Source: Gracilaria vermiculophylla
Taxonomy: Eukaryota > Rhodophyta > Florideophyceae > Gracilariales > Gracilariaceae
Direction of reading: 5' to 3'
NCBI GenBank assembly: GCA_019155205.2
Contig: JAHNZQ020000004.1
Span: 3,128,523-3,192,522, forward strand
DNA length: 64,000 bases
The position numbers and the translations under genes were made by a program. The first letter of the stretch is position 1, and each line of letters opens with the position of its first letter. A model generated the notes under the pieces. The model was given only the letters and a program-made list of their open reading frames with translations. It was not told the DNA's origin and did no database searches. Positions 22,379-33,431 of the stretch are shown here, one piece after another.

Positions 22379-22924
22379 TTATGCTATACCTTCCAAAGCG
22401 ACTCCTAAGAATTTTGCTAAAGATACAGCTTGTTCTTCTATCTCTGATAGAGGTATTGGTTGTCCAACTCTAGTTAAAGGTATTTCTCTCTTATCTTTAG
22501 TTTTTAAATAAATTTCTGTTCTAGGCACTAAGCCTTCTTGTATCTCAACTTTAATAGAATAAATATCCTGTATTCTATACTTTAACTGTAAAATACGGTT
22601 ATTACCCGGAAAACCTAAACGACATATGGTAATTAAACCAACTTCACGATTAAACTCATTATAGCCAGAACCTACATTCCATATAATTGTTAACCATAAA
22701 AATATGCTAATTAATATAGCTGCTGTACCATAGAAAGTCATAATTACACCTTGAGGCAAAAATAATAAATCGGTAGATTTGGTGAAAGGTAGCAAGTCTC
22801 TTTGCAAGTAACTTGATAAACCAGCTAATAAAAAACTTAATCCACCTACTAAAATTATTGCAGCCCAAAAGTAATTGCTTATTCTTCGAGATCCTAATAT
22901 TTTATCTATCTTAATCTGAGACAT
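22379..22924 (-). CDS. ycf4: Photosystem I assembly protein Ycf4
   Basis: Thylakoid PSI assembly factor (181 residues). Two N-terminal transmembrane segments (about residues 20-42 and 60-85) precede a soluble domain with [13 protein letters not shown] and the conserved [12 protein letters not shown] and [11 protein letters not shown] motifs. I chose ATG 22924 (MSQIKID); ATG 22930 would add two residues. psaL and petL are nearby. Confidence 0.95.
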   Translation of the reverse strand: MSQIKIDKILGSRRISNYFWAAIILVGGLSFLLAGLSSYLQRDLLPFTKSTDLLFLPQGVIMTFYGTAAILISIFLWLTIIWNVGSGYNEFNREVGLITICRLGFPGNNRILQLKYRIQDIYSIKVEIQEGLVPRTEIYLKTKDKREIPLTRVGQPIPLSEIEEQAVSLAKFLGVALEGIA

Positions 22925-22993
22925 ATACATATGATAAAAAATTTCTTTTTTTGATATTTACTATAATTAGCCTATTCAATGAACTATTTTTAG

Positions 22994-23018
22994 GTATCAA
23001 AAGATATGCTTTTGATAC
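22994..23018 (-). terminator. Terminator hairpin after petL
   Basis: A perfect 10-base stem (GTATCAAAAG at 22994-23003, CTTTTGATAC at 23009-23018) with a 5-base loop, 22 bases beyond the petL stop on the minus strand. It lies between petL and ycf4, which share a direction, so ycf4 is probably transcribed at least partly from its own promoter. Confidence 0.65.
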
Positions 23019-23040
23019 ATATATTTTGTAAGGTTAATAT

Positions 23041-23136
23041 CTATATCAGCTTAATCGCTTGTAAACCAAAATATAAGCTTAGTGCTAATCCAGTAAAAGC
23101 AGTTATGAATAATAAATAACTAAAAAAGATATTCAT
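23041..23136 (-). CDS. petL: Cytochrome b6f subunit PetL
   Basis: A 31-residue single-span protein ending in GLALSLYFGLQAIKLI, the pattern of PetL, which stabilises the cytochrome b6f dimer. It has a good Shine-Dalgarno sequence (AAGGAGG) about 10 bases before the ATG on the minus strand. It is divergent from psaL. Confidence 0.8.
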   Translation of the reverse strand: MNIFFSYLLFITAFTGLALSLYFGLQAIKLI

Positions 23137-23374
23137 ATTTTTAGTAAACCTCCTTGTTTATTTACTAGTGATATATAGATTTATTAATATAATTGAAGGA
23201 ATATATATTAATAAGATTATTATAAAATATAATCAATGATTATTGATAATAAAAAATTAATTATTGATATTGCTATGTTTTATGACTCTATACAATTAAC
23301 TATGAATAGTATTATATACATATTTGTAGAACTTATTTTTTATATGCTATTTATTTCTTCTGGAGAACAGAATT

Positions 23375-23827
23375 ATGTCAGAATTTATTCAGTCATACAA
23401 TAATGATCCTTTTGTTGGTAATTTATCAACTCCTGTAAGTACTTCGACATTCACTAAAGGTTTATTAGGCAATTTGCCTGCTTATCGAAGAGGTTTGTCT
23501 CCTTTATTGAGAGGACTAGAAATTGGAATGGCTCATGGTTATTTTTTAGTTGGCCCCTTTGATAAATTAGGCCCTTTAAGAAATACTGATGTAGCTTTAT
23601 TGTCAGGTTTTTTATCTGCTGTGGGATTAATTATTATTTTAACTGTCTGTTTATCTATGTACGGTAATGTTACATTTGATAAAAATGATTCTAAAGATCT
23701 TTTACAGACAACAGAAGGTTGGGGTCAATTCACAGCAGGATTTTTAGTGGGTGCTGTAGGAGGATCAGGTTTTGCTTATTTACTTTTAGCGAATATACCT
23801 GTTTTACAAAATCTTGGCCTAAGTTAA
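23375..23827 (+). CDS. psaL: Photosystem I subunit XI
   Basis: PSI subunit at the trimer or LHC interface, 150 residues with the N-terminal motif [15 protein letters not shown], then [20 protein letters not shown]. Three membrane-embedded helices follow. A GGAGAAC ribosome site precedes the start. The 238 bases between petL and psaL contain the divergent promoters, none of which I can define precisely. Confidence 0.97.
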   Translation: MSEFIQSYNNDPFVGNLSTPVSTSTFTKGLLGNLPAYRRGLSPLLRGLEIGMAHGYFLVGPFDKLGPLRNTDVALLSGFLSAVGLIIILTVCLSMYGNVTFDKNDSKDLLQTTEGWGQFTAGFLVGAVGGSGFAYLLLANIPVLQNLGLS

Positions 23828-23896
23828 ATCTCATATATTGTATTAATCTATCTAGGGAAGATAAGTTTTATAAATTATTTGATATTAGGAATAAAA

Positions 23897-23969
23897 AGCT
23901 AGTAAGGGGATTTGAACCCATAACCTGCTGATTACAAATCAGCTGCTCTACCAATTGAGCTATACTAGC
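23897..23969 (-). tRNA. trnT(UGU): tRNA-Thr(UGU)
   Basis: A 73-nucleotide tRNA with acceptor GCTAGTA/TACTAGC, anticodon loop TTTGTAA (anticodon TGT) and a standard D arm AGCTCAATTGGTAGAGC. Confidence 0.95.
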
Positions 23970-24047
23970 ATTATAAATAAAAAATGGTATTACTATAAAG
24001 TTTGTAAAACCATTTTTTTTAGTTATCTAATTACTATTTAGTCATTG

Positions 24048-24215
24048 TTATTGATTATCTTCGTTCTTAATATCTTCAGAACCTGAATTGCATTCAGTAT
24101 AATAATGAATTGTTTCGTCAAAACAAGTGGAAGACCATCCAATAGGTGTTTCTAATAATAAATCATCTATGTTTAAATCATTATTTACATTGCTTACAAA
24201 TTGTAGTGATTCCAT
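24048..24215 (-). CDS. Small acidic protein of unknown function
   Basis: A 55-residue acidic protein. It opens MESLQFVSNVNNDLNIDDLL, then ETPIGWSSTCFDE, and ends with an acidic tail, with no transmembrane segment. ATG 24215 is preferred because GGGAG sits about 8 bases upstream. ATG 24230 (MGEID) would overlap that site. It lies 109 bases after rpl28 in the same direction and could share its transcript. I do not recognise the family; two cysteines (C31 and C43 in this numbering) may or may not matter. Confidence 0.45.
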   Translation of the reverse strand: MESLQFVSNVNNDLNIDDLLLETPIGWSSTCFDETIHYYTECNSGSEDIKNEDNQ

Positions 24216-24324
24216 ATCTATTTCTCCCATTACTCTCTTATTTAATAAATGTATAATATAAATGATACCATAAGTATACCTTAATTGTCACTACTTATAA
24301 TTGATTTTTGTAAAAAATATAAAT

Positions 24325-24519
24325 TTATATTTTTAATTTAGGTAAAGACTTGATAGCCTTTGTGCATATTTTAATTTTAATCCATTTTTTTTCCTTATTT
24401 GACCATATTCTCTTAGTCTGTAGATTTACTTGTTGTATTTTTTTGGTTCTCACATGAGAATGTGAAACTGCGTAACCATTATTTGATTTTTTACCTGTTA
24501 ACATGCATTTTTTTACCAT
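24325..24519 (-). CDS. rpl28: 50S ribosomal protein L28
   Basis: A 64-residue basic ribosomal protein. The L28 opening ([19 protein letters not shown]) and the motif [20 protein letters not shown] are typical of the bacterial family. It lies 39 bases after trxA on the same strand. Confidence 0.94.
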   Translation of the reverse strand: MVKKCMLTGKKSNNGYAVSHSHVRTKKIQQVNLQTKRIWSNKEKKWIKIKICTKAIKSLPKLKI

Positions 24520-24558
24520 ACAATATTTTAAATTCCTTTTTATTTATAATAAATACTA

Positions 24559-24891
24559 TTAATCGGTATTGGTAATATGTTTTTTTAAAGTACTTACAAG
24601 AGTCGATTTAGGTACAGCTCCAACTACGGTGTCTACTCGCTGTCCTTTGATGAAAATTATCAATGTAGGTATACTTCTTATACCATATTCAGCAGCCGTA
24701 CTAGGATTTTTATCCGTATTAAGTGTAACAACCTTTAACTTATCCTTATAATCATGAGCTATTTGATCTACAACTGGTGCAACCATACGACATGGACCAC
24801 ACCAAGGAGCCCAAAAATCTACTAAAACTGGACAGCTCGATCTTATTACTTCTTCATGAAATGAAGTATCCATAACTTCTGGTACATACAA
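24559..24891 (-). CDS. trxA: Thioredoxin
   Basis: An m-type/bacterial thioredoxin of 110 residues with the active site WCGPC (residues 30-34) and cis-proline region SIPTLIIF. It may accept electrons from the ferredoxin-thioredoxin reductase encoded at 55625. The start appears to be TTG at 24891: the resulting N-terminus [11 protein letters not shown] lines up with the family, and a GGAG lies about 9 bases before it. The first ATG at 24873 would delete the first strand. Confidence 0.94.
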   Translation of the reverse strand: MYVPEVMDTSFHEEVIRSSCPVLVDFWAPWCGPCRMVAPVVDQIAHDYKDKLKVVTLNTDKNPSTAAEYGIRSIPTLIIFIKGQRVDTVVGAVPKSTLVSTLKKHITNTD

Positions 24892-25215
24892 TGTTTTTGT
24901 CTCCTTTATTTATTACTTGAAAAATATTAGCATAAAAAATACCAGATTTACCAATGTTAGTATTTGATTACAGGGATTGTTTATACTAAATATTTCTTGA
25001 TATTAAAAAAAATTATCAATACTATAAATAATTTTGCAATTATTTGATTCATATATAATGGTAAATTTATATATAAGGTTAACCAAGTGTAATATAGGAA
25101 CCAAAATATTAATGATTGATACCTATATTATGAAGCCCAATTGATATTATTGTTATAATATTATCTAGTCAACTAACAACCTAATAGATACTGCCTTAAA
25201 TTCAAGGAGGAATAA
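24892..25215. promoter_or_regulatory. Divergent control region between trxA and rbcL
   Basis: A 324-base AT-rich gap with no gene. It must hold the promoters of trxA (leftward) and rbcL (rightward). A TATAAT hexamer at 25154-25159 is a candidate -10 element for rbcL, but no convincing -35 element lies 16-18 bases upstream. A strong ribosome site (AAGGAGGA) directly precedes rbcL. Confidence 0.4.
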
Positions 25216-26682
<1,467 letters not shown>

Positions 26683-26788
26683 TACATATCTATTCTTTAT
26701 CTTATGATCAAATTTATTTTTATATTGATGAAAATAAAATATTAATAATTTTTAACAGATACAAAAATACCATAAGGAGTGCTTAACA

Positions 26789-27205
26789 GTGAGATTAACA
26801 CAAGGAACTTTTTCTTTCCTTCCAGACTTAACAGATGACCAAATTAGTAAGCAAATTGAATATGCAATTTCTCAAAATTGGTCTGTTAGTATTGAACATA
26901 CTGAAGATCCACATCCTCGTAACAATTATTGGGAATTATGGGGGTTACCATTATTTGATATTAAGGATGCTGCTACTGTATTATTTGAAATTAACAGTTG
27001 TCGTAAGCAATATCCAAATTTATATATTAAACTTAATGCATTTGACAATACTAGAGGAACAGAAAGTTGTGTATTATCGTTTATTATAAATAGACCAGCT
27101 TATGAACCGGGATTTGAGTTAGTTAGAACAGAAGATATTGGCAGAAATCAAAGATATAGCTTCCGCAGTTATGCAACTGCTAAACCAGAAGGTTCTAGAT
27201 ACTAA
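26789..27205 (+). CDS. rbcS: Rubisco small subunit (red type)
   Basis: Plastid-encoded small subunit, 138 residues, with the red-type C-terminal extension (GRNQRYSFRSYATAKPEGSRY) that forms the central solvent-channel barrel. It starts MRLTQGTFSFLPDLTD at a GTG codon (26789), supported by AAGGAG about 9 bases upstream. A terminator hairpin follows directly. Confidence 0.98.
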   Translation: MRLTQGTFSFLPDLTDDQISKQIEYAISQNWSVSIEHTEDPHPRNNYWELWGLPLFDIKDAATVLFEINSCRKQYPNLYIKLNAFDNTRGTESCVLSFIINRPAYEPGFELVRTEDIGRNQRYSFRSYATAKPEGSRY

Positions 27206-27219
27206 TTTGAATTAAAAAT

Positions 27220-27254
27220 GTATTAAAGGATTAATTTTATTAATCCTTTAATAC
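27220..27254 (+). terminator. Terminator hairpin after rbcS
   Basis: A perfect 14-base stem (27220-27233 with 27241-27254) and a 7-base loop, starting 15 bases after the rbcS stop. It separates the highly expressed rbcL-rbcS message from cbbX, which would then be a read-through or separately transcribed gene. Confidence 0.75.
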
Positions 27255-27296
27255 TTTAAAAGTAATAAAGCTAAATAAGTATAAAAAAATAAGAAC

Positions 27297-28172
27297 ATGA
27301 TTGATAACACTTTAGTAAATTTACAGGAAGAATATAACAAAACCCAAATACAAGAAGTATTAGATGAGCTAAATCAAGAATTAATTGGTCTACAGCCAGT
27401 AAAAACAAGAATTAAAGAAATCGCAGCTTTATTATTAGTTGATAGATTAAGAAATAACTTAGGCCTAGTATCTGGTAGTCCTGGTTTACATATGTCTTTT
27501 ACTGGAAGTCCTGGGACAGGGAAAACTACAGTTGCCATGAAAATGGCTGATATTTTAAATAGACTAGGTTATATACGTAGAGGTCACCTAATGACTGTTA
27601 CTAGAGATGATCTTGTAGGTCAGTATATTGGTCATACCGCTCCAAAAACTAAAGAAGTTCTTAAACAAGCAATGGGGGGAGTTTTATTTATTGATGAAGC
27701 TTATTATCTTTATAAACCAGATAATGAGAGAGATTACGGAGCAGAAGCTATAGAAATTTTACTGCAAGTTATGGAAAATCAACGAAATGACTTAGTAGTA
27801 ATTTTCGCTGGTTATAAGGATAGGATGGATAAATTTTATGAGTCTAATCCAGGCTTATCATCAAGAGTAACAAATCATGTAGATTTCCCAGATTATACAG
27901 CTGAAGAATTACTGGCTATAGCTAAACTAATGTTAGAAGAGCAGCAATATCGTTTTGCACCAGAAGCAGATGAAGTTCTTCTAGAATATGCGGGTAGAAG
28001 AATGAAACAGCCTCACTTTGCAAATGCTCGAAGCATACGTAATGCCATCGATAGAGCTAGGATGAGACAGGCCAATAGAATTTTTATTAGTGGAGACAAA
28101 ATTTTAACTAAAAATGATTTAGTAACAATTAGAGCAGAAGATATCTTAAAAAGCCGTTTATTCACTCAATAA
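27297..28172 (+). CDS. cbbX: Red-type Rubisco activase CbbX
   Basis: AAA+ ATPase (291 residues; also cfxQ) that removes inhibitory sugar phosphates from red-type Rubisco by pulling on the RbcL C-terminus. It shows Walker [10 protein letters not shown], Walker [11 protein letters not shown] and the arginine-finger segment SNPGLSSRV. It is adjacent to its substrate genes rbcL and rbcS. Confidence 0.97.
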   Translation: MIDNTLVNLQEEYNKTQIQEVLDELNQELIGLQPVKTRIKEIAALLLVDRLRNNLGLVSGSPGLHMSFTGSPGTGKTTVAMKMADILNRLGYIRRGHLMTVTRDDLVGQYIGHTAPKTKEVLKQAMGGVLFIDEAYYLYKPDNERDYGAEAIEILLQVMENQRNDLVVIFAGYKDRMDKFYESNPGLSSRVTNHVDFPDYTAEELLAIAKLMLEEQQYRFAPEADEVLLEYAGRRMKQPHFANARSIRNAIDRARMRQANRIFISGDKILTKNDLVTIRAEDILKSRLFTQ

Positions 28173-28259
28173 ATAATATGATTATATACAATTATTAATA
28201 AACTTGTTTTATTGACAAAGGATAATTTTTCATATAACATACTTGTTAATAGTATTTAA

Positions 28260-28330
28260 GGCGATATGGCCAAGTGGTAAGGCAGAAGATTGCAAATCTT
28301 TTATCCCCAGTTCAAATCTGGGTATCGCCT
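28260..28330 (+). tRNA. trnC(GCA): tRNA-Cys(GCA)
   Basis: A 71-nucleotide tRNA with acceptor GGCGATA/TATCGCC, anticodon loop TTGCAAA (anticodon GCA) and discriminator T. It lies 25 bases before trnL(UAA). Confidence 0.95.
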
Positions 28331-28355
28331 AATTTATAAGATATAATATGTTTTT

Positions 28356-28440
28356 GGGGATGTGGTGGAATGGTAGACACAATAGACTTAAAATCTGTTG
28401 ATTTTTAATAATCGTGAGGGTTCAAGTCCCTCCATCCCCA
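28356..28440 (+). tRNA. trnL(UAA): tRNA-Leu(UAA)
   Basis: An 85-nucleotide class II tRNA with acceptor GGGGATG/CATCCCC and anticodon loop CTTAAAA (anticodon TAA). It is intronless, unlike the trnL(UAA) of many cyanobacteria and green plastids. Confidence 0.96.
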
Positions 28441-28483
28441 AACGAACAACATGCCTAATTTTTAAAATCGCATTAAATTTAAT

Positions 28484-28711
28484 ATGTGTATATGTGTAAA
28501 CTGTAGACATGTTCATAACTGTACAGCATACTATCTAATTCAAAAACAACACAATTCCGTAAACGATAAAAAAAATATAAACAAATTTTTTATACCTGAA
28601 AAAACATTAATTAACATCAGTATTAATTATATTGATACATATATGTATTTTGACTGGGATCTAGTGGAATGTTTATCTTTTATCGAAATGCCTGGTAACT
28701 GGATTGTATAA
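28484..28711 (+). CDS. ycf34: Ycf34, Fe-S cluster-binding protein
   Basis: A 75-residue soluble protein with the conserved N-terminal cysteine motif MCICVNCRHVHNC and C-terminal FDWDLVECLSFIEMPGNW. Cyanobacterial Ycf34 binds an Fe-S cluster and influences photosynthetic electron transport gene expression. It lies between trnL(UAA) and the convergent ilvH gene. Confidence 0.92.
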   Translation: MCICVNCRHVHNCTAYYLIQKQHNSVNDKKNINKFFIPEKTLINISINYIDTYMYFDWDLVECLSFIEMPGNWIV

Positions 28712-28752
28712 CAATAATACAATTTAATAACTTATCACTTTTACTATCGCAG

Positions 28753-29280
28753 TTACGACAAAGAATAACTCTTAAGTCTCGTTTTAAGAATTTCTGTATT
28801 TACGTTTGATGTTCTAGTCAATGCGATCTTTCCTGTACGTGCAATTTCAATAATACCATATTGTTTTAATAAATTTTCAATAGCAACCATTTTGCCTGGA
28901 TCACCTGTTACTTCTAAAATTAAATATTCATGAGCCATATCAACAACTTTTGCTCTAAAAATATGTGCTATTTCTAATATAGAAGATCTATTTTCTAACA
29001 AAGCATGAATTTTAATTAAAACTAATTCTCTTTCTACGGAAGGTATATCTGTAATATCTTGAACTTTCAATATATTAATTAATTTATATAATTGTTTAGT
29101 CAATTGTTCTATTGTTCTATTATCACCATTGACCACCATAGTAATTCTTGAAATACCAGCTTTCTCAGCCGGTCCAACAGCCAAACTTTCTATATTAAAT
29201 CCACGTCTAGCAAACAATCCAGCAATCCTAGATAAAACTCCAGCTTCATCTTGTACAAGAACAGATAAGGTATGTTTCAT
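28753..29280 (-). CDS. ilvH: Acetolactate synthase small (regulatory) subunit
   Basis: Regulatory subunit of acetohydroxyacid synthase (175 residues) for branched-chain amino acids. The N-terminal ACT domain is clear ([20 protein letters not shown], then [12 protein letters not shown]), and a C-terminal regulatory domain follows. The catalytic subunit ilvB is not in this window. Confidence 0.95.
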   Translation of the reverse strand: MKHTLSVLVQDEAGVLSRIAGLFARRGFNIESLAVGPAEKAGISRITMVVNGDNRTIEQLTKQLYKLINILKVQDITDIPSVERELVLIKIHALLENRSSILEIAHIFRAKVVDMAHEYLILEVTGDPGKMVAIENLLKQYGIIEIARTGKIALTRTSNVNTEILKTRLKSYSLS

Positions 29281-29406
29281 AAAATATTATGTTATGTAAG
29301 TTTATATTAAAATCAAATTTATTATTATTATCTATGTAATGTTATAATAATTTGCATATATTTCACAATATTATTTATAAACCTAAAAATAGGCAACTGA
29401 CTATCT

Positions 29407-29952
29407 GTGTTAGATAAATCGAAAAAAGAAAGAAAAAGAAATGAAACAGAGCCGTTAATAAACGAACGAATTAGGTATAATCAAATACGTTTGATTGGTG
29501 TTTCCGGATCTCAATTAGGCATATACTCATCGGGCGAAGCTTTGAATATGGCATTAAATGCAGGTTTAGACTTAGTATTAATTAGTGAAAAATCTAATCC
29601 TCCTGTATGTCGTATTATAGATTATGGAAAGTACAAATTTACTCAAGAAAAAAAAGCTAAAGAAGCAAAGAAAAAACAACATAATGTTACAATAAAAGAA
29701 GTAAAGATGAGATATAAAATAGATGTACATGATTATAATGTACGTATTAGTCAAGCGCTACGTTTTTTAAAAAGCGGTGATAAGGTTAAAGCAAATGTAA
29801 TATTCAGAGGAAGAGAAATTCAACACGCTAAATTAGCAATTGAATTATTAAACAAAATGGCAGAAGATTTAAATCACATCGCAGAAATTCAACAACCACC
29901 TGCAAAGGATGGTAAAAATATAGTTATGATTTTATCACCTAAAAAAGTCTAA
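29407..29952 (+). CDS. infC: Translation initiation factor IF-3
   Basis: IF-3 (181 residues), which keeps ribosomal subunits apart and checks start codons. The N-terminal domain ([20 protein letters not shown]) and C-terminal domain ([18 protein letters not shown]) are both present. The only plausible start is GTG 29407, because a TGA lies three codons upstream and the next ATG is well inside the N domain. Non-ATG starts are typical of infC. Confidence 0.94.
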   Translation: MLDKSKKERKRNETEPLINERIRYNQIRLIGVSGSQLGIYSSGEALNMALNAGLDLVLISEKSNPPVCRIIDYGKYKFTQEKKAKEAKKKQHNVTIKEVKMRYKIDVHDYNVRISQALRFLKSGDKVKANVIFRGREIQHAKLAIELLNKMAEDLNHIAEIQQPPAKDGKNIVMILSPKKV

Positions 29953-30056
29953 TAATAAAATTATATACTTGGATTTGGTGTAAGTTCAGGTCATTCTACT
30001 CATATACTTATTTAAACAAGCATACTAATTTAGTATTTAAACATAAGGATCTAAAA

Positions 30057-30662
30057 ATGTCTCGTTATAGAGGACCTAGACTAAGGATATCTAGAAGATT
30101 AGGTGATTTACCTGGCTTAACTCGTAAAACATCAAAAAAACTTACTCCTGCAGGTGAACATGGTCAACAATTACGTAAGCCTTCAGAATATTCTTTAAGA
30201 CTAGAAGAAAAACAAAAACTGAGATTTAATTATGGATTAACTGAAAAACAACTCTCTAAATATATTAAAATAGCTAAGAAGGTTACCGGTTCAACTGGCT
30301 TAATATTACTTCAAATCTTAGAAATGCGATTAGACAATATCATATTTCGTTTGGGGCTTTCGCCAACAATTCCAGCGGCAAGACAGCTAATTAATCATGG
30401 TCATATTCTGATTAACAATAAAAAAGTATCTATATGTAGTTATCAATGTAAACCAGGTGATGTAATTCAAGTACAGGCTAAAAATTCGTCACAAACTTTA
30501 GTTAAAAACAACTTGAATTTTCCCACTTTAGCAAGTGTACCTAATCATTTAGAATTAAATACTAAAAGTTTAAACGCAAAGGTAAACGCTATAATTGAAC
30601 GTGAATGGGTTGCATTGCAAATGAATGAACTTTTAGTTGTTGAATACTATTCAAGAAAATAA
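30057..30662 (+). CDS. rps4: 30S ribosomal protein S4
   Basis: Primary 16S-binding ribosomal protein, 201 residues. It shows [33 protein letters not shown] and the S4 RNA-binding domain ([26 protein letters not shown]). It is convergent with ycf80 across an 83-base gap. Confidence 0.97.
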   Translation: MSRYRGPRLRISRRLGDLPGLTRKTSKKLTPAGEHGQQLRKPSEYSLRLEEKQKLRFNYGLTEKQLSKYIKIAKKVTGSTGLILLQILEMRLDNIIFRLGLSPTIPAARQLINHGHILINNKKVSICSYQCKPGDVIQVQAKNSSQTLVKNNLNFPTLASVPNHLELNTKSLNAKVNAIIEREWVALQMNELLVVEYYSRK

Positions 30663-30745
30663 TATTTACAATTTAAGCAAGTTATCAACTTTTGTAAATA
30701 GTAGTAATTTCGCTGTATTTCTAATAGTAGAAAAAAGAAAAATTT

Positions 30746-32080
30746 TCACCAATTTATAGGCTGCCTAGTTGTTAATGACCAAATAATTCTCTGACTAAGT
30801 ATTTTAAGACTTAAAAACTTATTGGAGAATATTCGTTTTAACCTATTGTCTTTATTAACAAATTGATAATGTTTTATAAATTGATAAGATGTTTGTGAAG
30901 GGATTAATAAAATATTTTTATCTTTTATGTTAGAATTATATTCATTCTTTTTAATAAAGTCTTCTAGATTATAAATCAGAACTTTAGGTTTACTTGGTAT
31001 ATTGTATTCTACATGTTTTTGTTTAAATTTTTTCCAAGCTTTTAATAAAGTTGCGTAATTCGTAAATATAGCACTAAATTCCTTATTACTATGATTTAAA
31101 TTAAATTTATCACCATAATAATAATTCAACAATTTCACTTTACCATTTTTTTTGTCATATGCTGAAAAAGGCTCAATAATGTAAATAGGTTGTCCTTGAA
31201 AAAAGCTTTTACCATATTTTTGATATTTGTAAAATTTCAAATTTCTATAATATCTATACCGATAAAGCAGTCTTGATATTTCCTCAAGATCGGGTATTAT
31301 TCTAAATTGAACATTTGATAAATTTATACGAGTAAATTTGTAATAAATAGATAAAGGACTTAAGAAAAGATTGAATTTATCATTTCCAGACGAAAACTTA
31401 TGCTGACGACTTATATATTTCATGTATTCTTTAGCATCCATCGGGTTTATAAAAAATAAACCATAATAAATAGGTCTATTTTGTTCATTTAAAAGAAATT
31501 TATTATAGTACCATCTATACAATTGATCCAAAATATTAGAATTACTGACGATAGTCTCAGTAGAATCGGCTAATATCATCTGATTAAAATGATTTACTAC
31601 TAAAAATAATGGAACAGGTTGATTATCCAGTTGCCTCAAAAAATTTACTTGTTCTTTATTTAGCGATAAAGTTTTATCATGGAATAGTGGAAATGTAATT
31701 TTTTTTGGTATAGCAAAATTAAAACCTTTTTTCCAAATATATGAAAGATATGGACTTTTCTTGGAATTTGTGTTGCTAAAGTTTAAAGAAGTCTCAATTC
31801 TACCTGATAGTAAAGATTTACTAAAATCTAACAAAAATTTTTTTTGTTCATTTTTACAGACTAAAATACCTTCTGACTTTAACTGGTTTATATATTTTTC
31901 TGAATCTACACTCGGAATAGACAAAAAAATCTTTTCTTGCCAGTATTTATTGATTAACTTTCCTATAAATGGGCGGCGAACTAAAGATTGATTTATTGAA
32001 GAAGAGTGAGGTTGATAACTAGATGAAAATACATTCTTTGCAAATACAAAAGAATATACATTGGTATTAATATGATGCAT
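30746..32080 (-). CDS. ycf80: Ycf80, possible Tic22-like protein
   Basis: A 444-residue protein matching the conserved red plastid gene ycf80 by size and setting; its function is not established. Residues 155-172 (PVPLFLVVNHFNQMILAD) and 207-220 (GLFFINPMDAKEYM) resemble the repeated PV-F-V...ALF--PEDA layout of Tic22 proteins, a link I infer only from the pattern. It lacks a clear signal peptide. A run of eight T at 31840-31847 in the coding region stays in frame. The neighbour upstream is ssrA. Confidence 0.65.
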   Translation of the reverse strand: MHHINTNVYSFVFAKNVFSSSYQPHSSSINQSLVRRPFIGKLINKYWQEKIFLSIPSVDSEKYINQLKSEGILVCKNEQKKFLLDFSKSLLSGRIETSLNFSNTNSKKSPYLSYIWKKGFNFAIPKKITFPLFHDKTLSLNKEQVNFLRQLDNQPVPLFLVVNHFNQMILADSTETIVSNSNILDQLYRWYYNKFLLNEQNRPIYYGLFFINPMDAKEYMKYISRQHKFSSGNDKFNLFLSPLSIYYKFTRINLSNVQFRIIPDLEEISRLLYRYRYYRNLKFYKYQKYGKSFFQGQPIYIIEPFSAYDKKNGKVKLLNYYYGDKFNLNHSNKEFSAIFTNYATLLKAWKKFKQKHVEYNIPSKPKVLIYNLEDFIKKNEYNSNIKDKNILLIPSQTSYQFIKHYQFVNKDNRLKRIFSNKFLSLKILSQRIIWSLTTRQPINW

Positions 32081-32224
32081 AGTTAAAATTTTAGTTGAAT
32101 ATAAAAATTATAATATTAAATTATAAGTTGAAGATAGAATTTATATTATTTTTATTTATTTATCTAATTACAAATATTGTTCCATAATATTTTATGAGTT
32201 AAATAAAAATTATCGAAATAACTA

Positions 32225-32612
32225 TGGAACTGGTGGGAATTGAACCCACGTCCATAATAATATATTATATATTATTCTATTACATTAAAACTAATGTAAT
32301 AAAAAAATATGATTTGACGTTATATAAGTTTAATACTTATCTTAAACTTCAATCCTAATTAATCAAATTGATTATTGTTGAGTTAAGAGCAACCTATTTC
32401 AATGTATCAAATAAGTTTATAGGTTGATTCAAATTATTTGAATTCTAGCCAAAAACATGTGATTGTTTAATTTATTATTTTAAATAACTTATACACAAAT
32501 TAATTGTCTAGATAAAGTTAATATATTACTTTTAGCATTTATTATTAATACTAATTAAGTTTATATTTATGAAATAAATATAATATATTATATGTAGAAA
32601 CCTTACAGCCCC
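32225..32612 (-). ncRNA. ssrA: tmRNA (ssrA)
   Basis: Transfer-messenger RNA that rescues stalled ribosomes. The 5' part is GGGGCTGTAAGGTTTCTACA, and the 3' part has a T arm (GTGGGTTCAATTCCCAC) and CAGTTCC pairing with GGGGCTG. The tag frame begins with GCT at 32536 and reads AKSNILTLSRQLICV before a TAA at 32491-32489. That keeps the cyanobacterial-type pattern A-x-x-N-I-x-x-x-x-R, although the tail ends ICV rather than the usual VA-type residues. Confidence 0.9.
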
Positions 32613-32822
32613 TTGATCTTCAATTTTTTAAAAATTTTGAAGAAAATTTAAACAAAATATATAGAAATACTGATATTATAATAGCATATAGTATAAAAAA
32701 TTCAATTTTTTTTATTTTTTATTAACATTAAACAAACAAGTACAAATAGCTTTAATTTTTAACTAAAATTCTTTAAATAATTACTAAACTACTTTACAAT
32801 TTCCATAAATATATATTAATAA

Positions 32823-32895
32823 TAAGCATGGAAGGATTTGAACCTTCGACTTCCAGAATCGGAATCTGATACTCTATCCTCTGAGTTACATGCTT
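32823..32895 (-). tRNA. trnR(CCG): tRNA-Arg(CCG)
   Basis: A 73-nucleotide tRNA with acceptor AAGCATG/CATGCTT, anticodon loop TTCCGAT (anticodon CCG) and T arm GAAGGTTCAAATCCTTC. It lies 210 bases beyond the 5' end of ssrA. Confidence 0.9.
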
Positions 32896-33034
32896 TATTT
32901 CATCCCAAATCTTTTGAGATAATTATTATCTATTATTATACCAATAAATAGCTTATATATGATAGATGAAATGAGAAAAACTTATATAATACATTTGATT
33001 TTATAAAATCACATATAAGTTTCTATCCATAACC

Positions 33035-33287
33035 TTAACTTTGAATGTACGTTTGGCTTAATAATAGGCATAAGTTAGCTTTATACAGTTCTTTAGATAA
33101 ATATTGTATATGCTGTATAGAAAATAATTCTATATAATCATGTTGATTCAGGAGTGTATAAATTGACTGGTAATTATCTGAGGTGAAACAAACAGGATAA
33201 TCACGGAAATGAGAACATTTCTTGAAGTAAAAAACAAGCAATTTGGGAATCAGAGACAATTTGAATTAAACAATAGTGAGAATCCAT
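33035..33287 (-). pseudogene. Possible small gene of unknown function with one frame break
   Basis: ATG 33287 opens a frame (MDSHYCLIQIVSD) that stops after 28 codons. An overlapping frame continues to 33035 with a well-formed, non-random-looking protein: KKCSHFRDYPVCFTSDNYQ, LNQHDYIELFSIQHI, then SKELYKANLCLLL. Removing one base near 33245-33225 would join them into about 83 residues. The second frame alone has only TTG starts (33259). I do not recognise the family. The rest of the 32896-33431 gap holds the apcF leader and nothing else I can support. Confidence 0.4.
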
Positions 33288-33431
33288 AAAATATATAATT
33301 TCTTTTTTTAAAATTTTAATTTTGCTACATTTTTAATAAATCTACTATTATAAATAGTAATACAATATATTAAAATCAGCAAAATCAATTATAATATCTA
33401 TGTTAGTTCAACTTCATAGGAGAAATGAGTA

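Noticed and set aside
25154..25159. Full promoter call for rbcL at TATAAT
   Set aside because: No acceptable -35 hexamer at the right distance, so only the -10-like motif is mentioned.
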